In this document: piece by piece, positions 63,442 through 64,000 of the stretch
Layout of the letters: every line of letters starts with the position of its first letter
Numbering within the stretch: position 1 is the first letter of the stretch
Source of the DNA: Oscheius dolichura
Lineage: Eukaryota; Nematoda; Chromadorea; Rhabditida; Rhabditidae
Length of the DNA stretch: 64,000 bases
Assembly: GCA_932521035.1 (NCBI GenBank)
Contig: OW051494.1
Location: 730,001-794,000 of the forward strand
Direction of reading: 5' to 3'
The notes under the pieces: model-generated
Seen by the model: the letters and a program-made list of their open reading frames with translations, nothing else
The model's database searches: none
What the model was told of the DNA's origin: nothing
Position numbers and translations under genes: made by a program

Positions 63442-64000
63442 TCCCACCATATTTGTTCCCCTAATTTTTAGTGTGTTGGGTGTACTTTTCCCCTTCTTTG
63501 CCTTCTCTTCTTCTATTTCTAGTTGTTTTCCTCCCTACGCGCGTCTTTCCTCCTTTCTCTCCCTGTGTGTGTGCATAAACCCCCCAGAATATAAGGTATT
63601 CTAGTAGGCTGGCCCAGCCGTGAAACAGAGAAGAGGGTCAACAAGGAAACGAGGCAGATACTATTGAATAAAACAGAAACAACTGGAGAATAATACCCGG
63701 CCGGGCAGACGACAAACTTACCATTCTTAATTCCATTCGCCGCCTTTATTTCCTTCTAAAATAGCCGATTTTCTAGGGAAAAACGAGAGGGGCAAGGAAA
63801 ATGGAACAGAATAACTATAAATACGCTGAAGGTAGAAAATTGGCCTTGTTTAACCGTCTTAGGGTCGTTTAATTGGAAGCTACAGTAAGAAAAGAACATC
63901 CACTGCACTGAAGTGACCAGAGATGTAAGATCTTGGTTAAGTTAAAGCTGGCGGGAAGAGAAAGAGACAGGGTAAGGGGGAAAGGCGGCGAGACACGTGT
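63442..64000. other. no gene recognised
   Basis: Spacer at the window edge, T/C-rich then A/G-rich. No splice-consistent coding sequence. Confidence 0.4.

Noticed and set aside
1-64000. LTR, capsid-bearing or virus-like elements, and CRISPR arrays
   Set aside because: No reverse transcriptase, integrase, capsid or packaging motifs were noticed in the reading frames, and no direct-repeat/spacer array was seen; only small non-coding inverted-repeat elements were recognised.

Overview
The window is eukaryotic and almost certainly from a rhabditid nematode close to Caenorhabditis. The evidence is many small exons with short GT..TTTCAG introns, a nematode-type 5S rRNA and U2 snRNA, SRD and other worm-specific serpentine receptors, an insulin-receptor-like L-domain (irld-type) protein, a patched-related (PTR) protein, and dense small inverted-repeat elements inside introns. 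I rebuilt spliced models by hand. In every model marked high confidence, reading frame and intron phase close over all exons.

Layout. 0-6.3 kb: gene-poor, with a microrepeat cluster, MITEs, an F-box-like gene with a duplicated last exon, a tRNA-Ala and a tiny secreted/GPI-type gene. 6.3-14.3 kb (-): a citron-like coiled-coil/C1/PH/CNH protein of about 1301 aa without a kinase domain. 14.9-15.9 kb (+), divergent from it: a borealin/CSC-1-like gene with a 5S rRNA gene in an intron. 16.2-19.4 kb (+): a secreted protein, then a serpentine receptor whose first intron holds an identical 5S gene on the other strand. 19.6-24.4 kb (-): a second F-box-like gene, a multi-pass membrane protein and an irld-like receptor. 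25.0-30.8 kb (+): an F-box protein and an unidentified cytosolic protein. 31.1-39.0 kb: two tandem SRD receptors (-), the first with a 2.7 kb intron enclosing a + strand Cys-rich secreted gene and trypsin-like relics; a related broken secreted gene converges on it. 40.2-45.2 kb: U2 snRNA (-), a Lys-rich membrane-anchored protein (+), a four-TM protein (-) and a secreted precursor made of four knottin-like modules (+). 45.2-52.3 kb: no convincing gene, pyrimidine-rich, four MITEs. 52.3-60.5 kb (+): an 18-19-exon PTR protein. 60.8-63.2 kb (-): a complete class A GPCR. The last 0.8 kb holds a MITE and no gene.

Working together: the citron-like and borealin-like genes are both cytokinesis/midzone factors that share one 0.66 kb divergent promoter region. 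The chemoreceptors and small secreted proteins are typical fast-evolving nematode families. The repeat fraction is dominated by two MITE families, a 16-base microrepeat (GCCACAGTTAGACAGC) in clusters, and degenerate tRNA-like genes sharing a T-run/GC/T-run tail. I recognised no retrovirus-like, Polinton-like or other capsid-bearing element.
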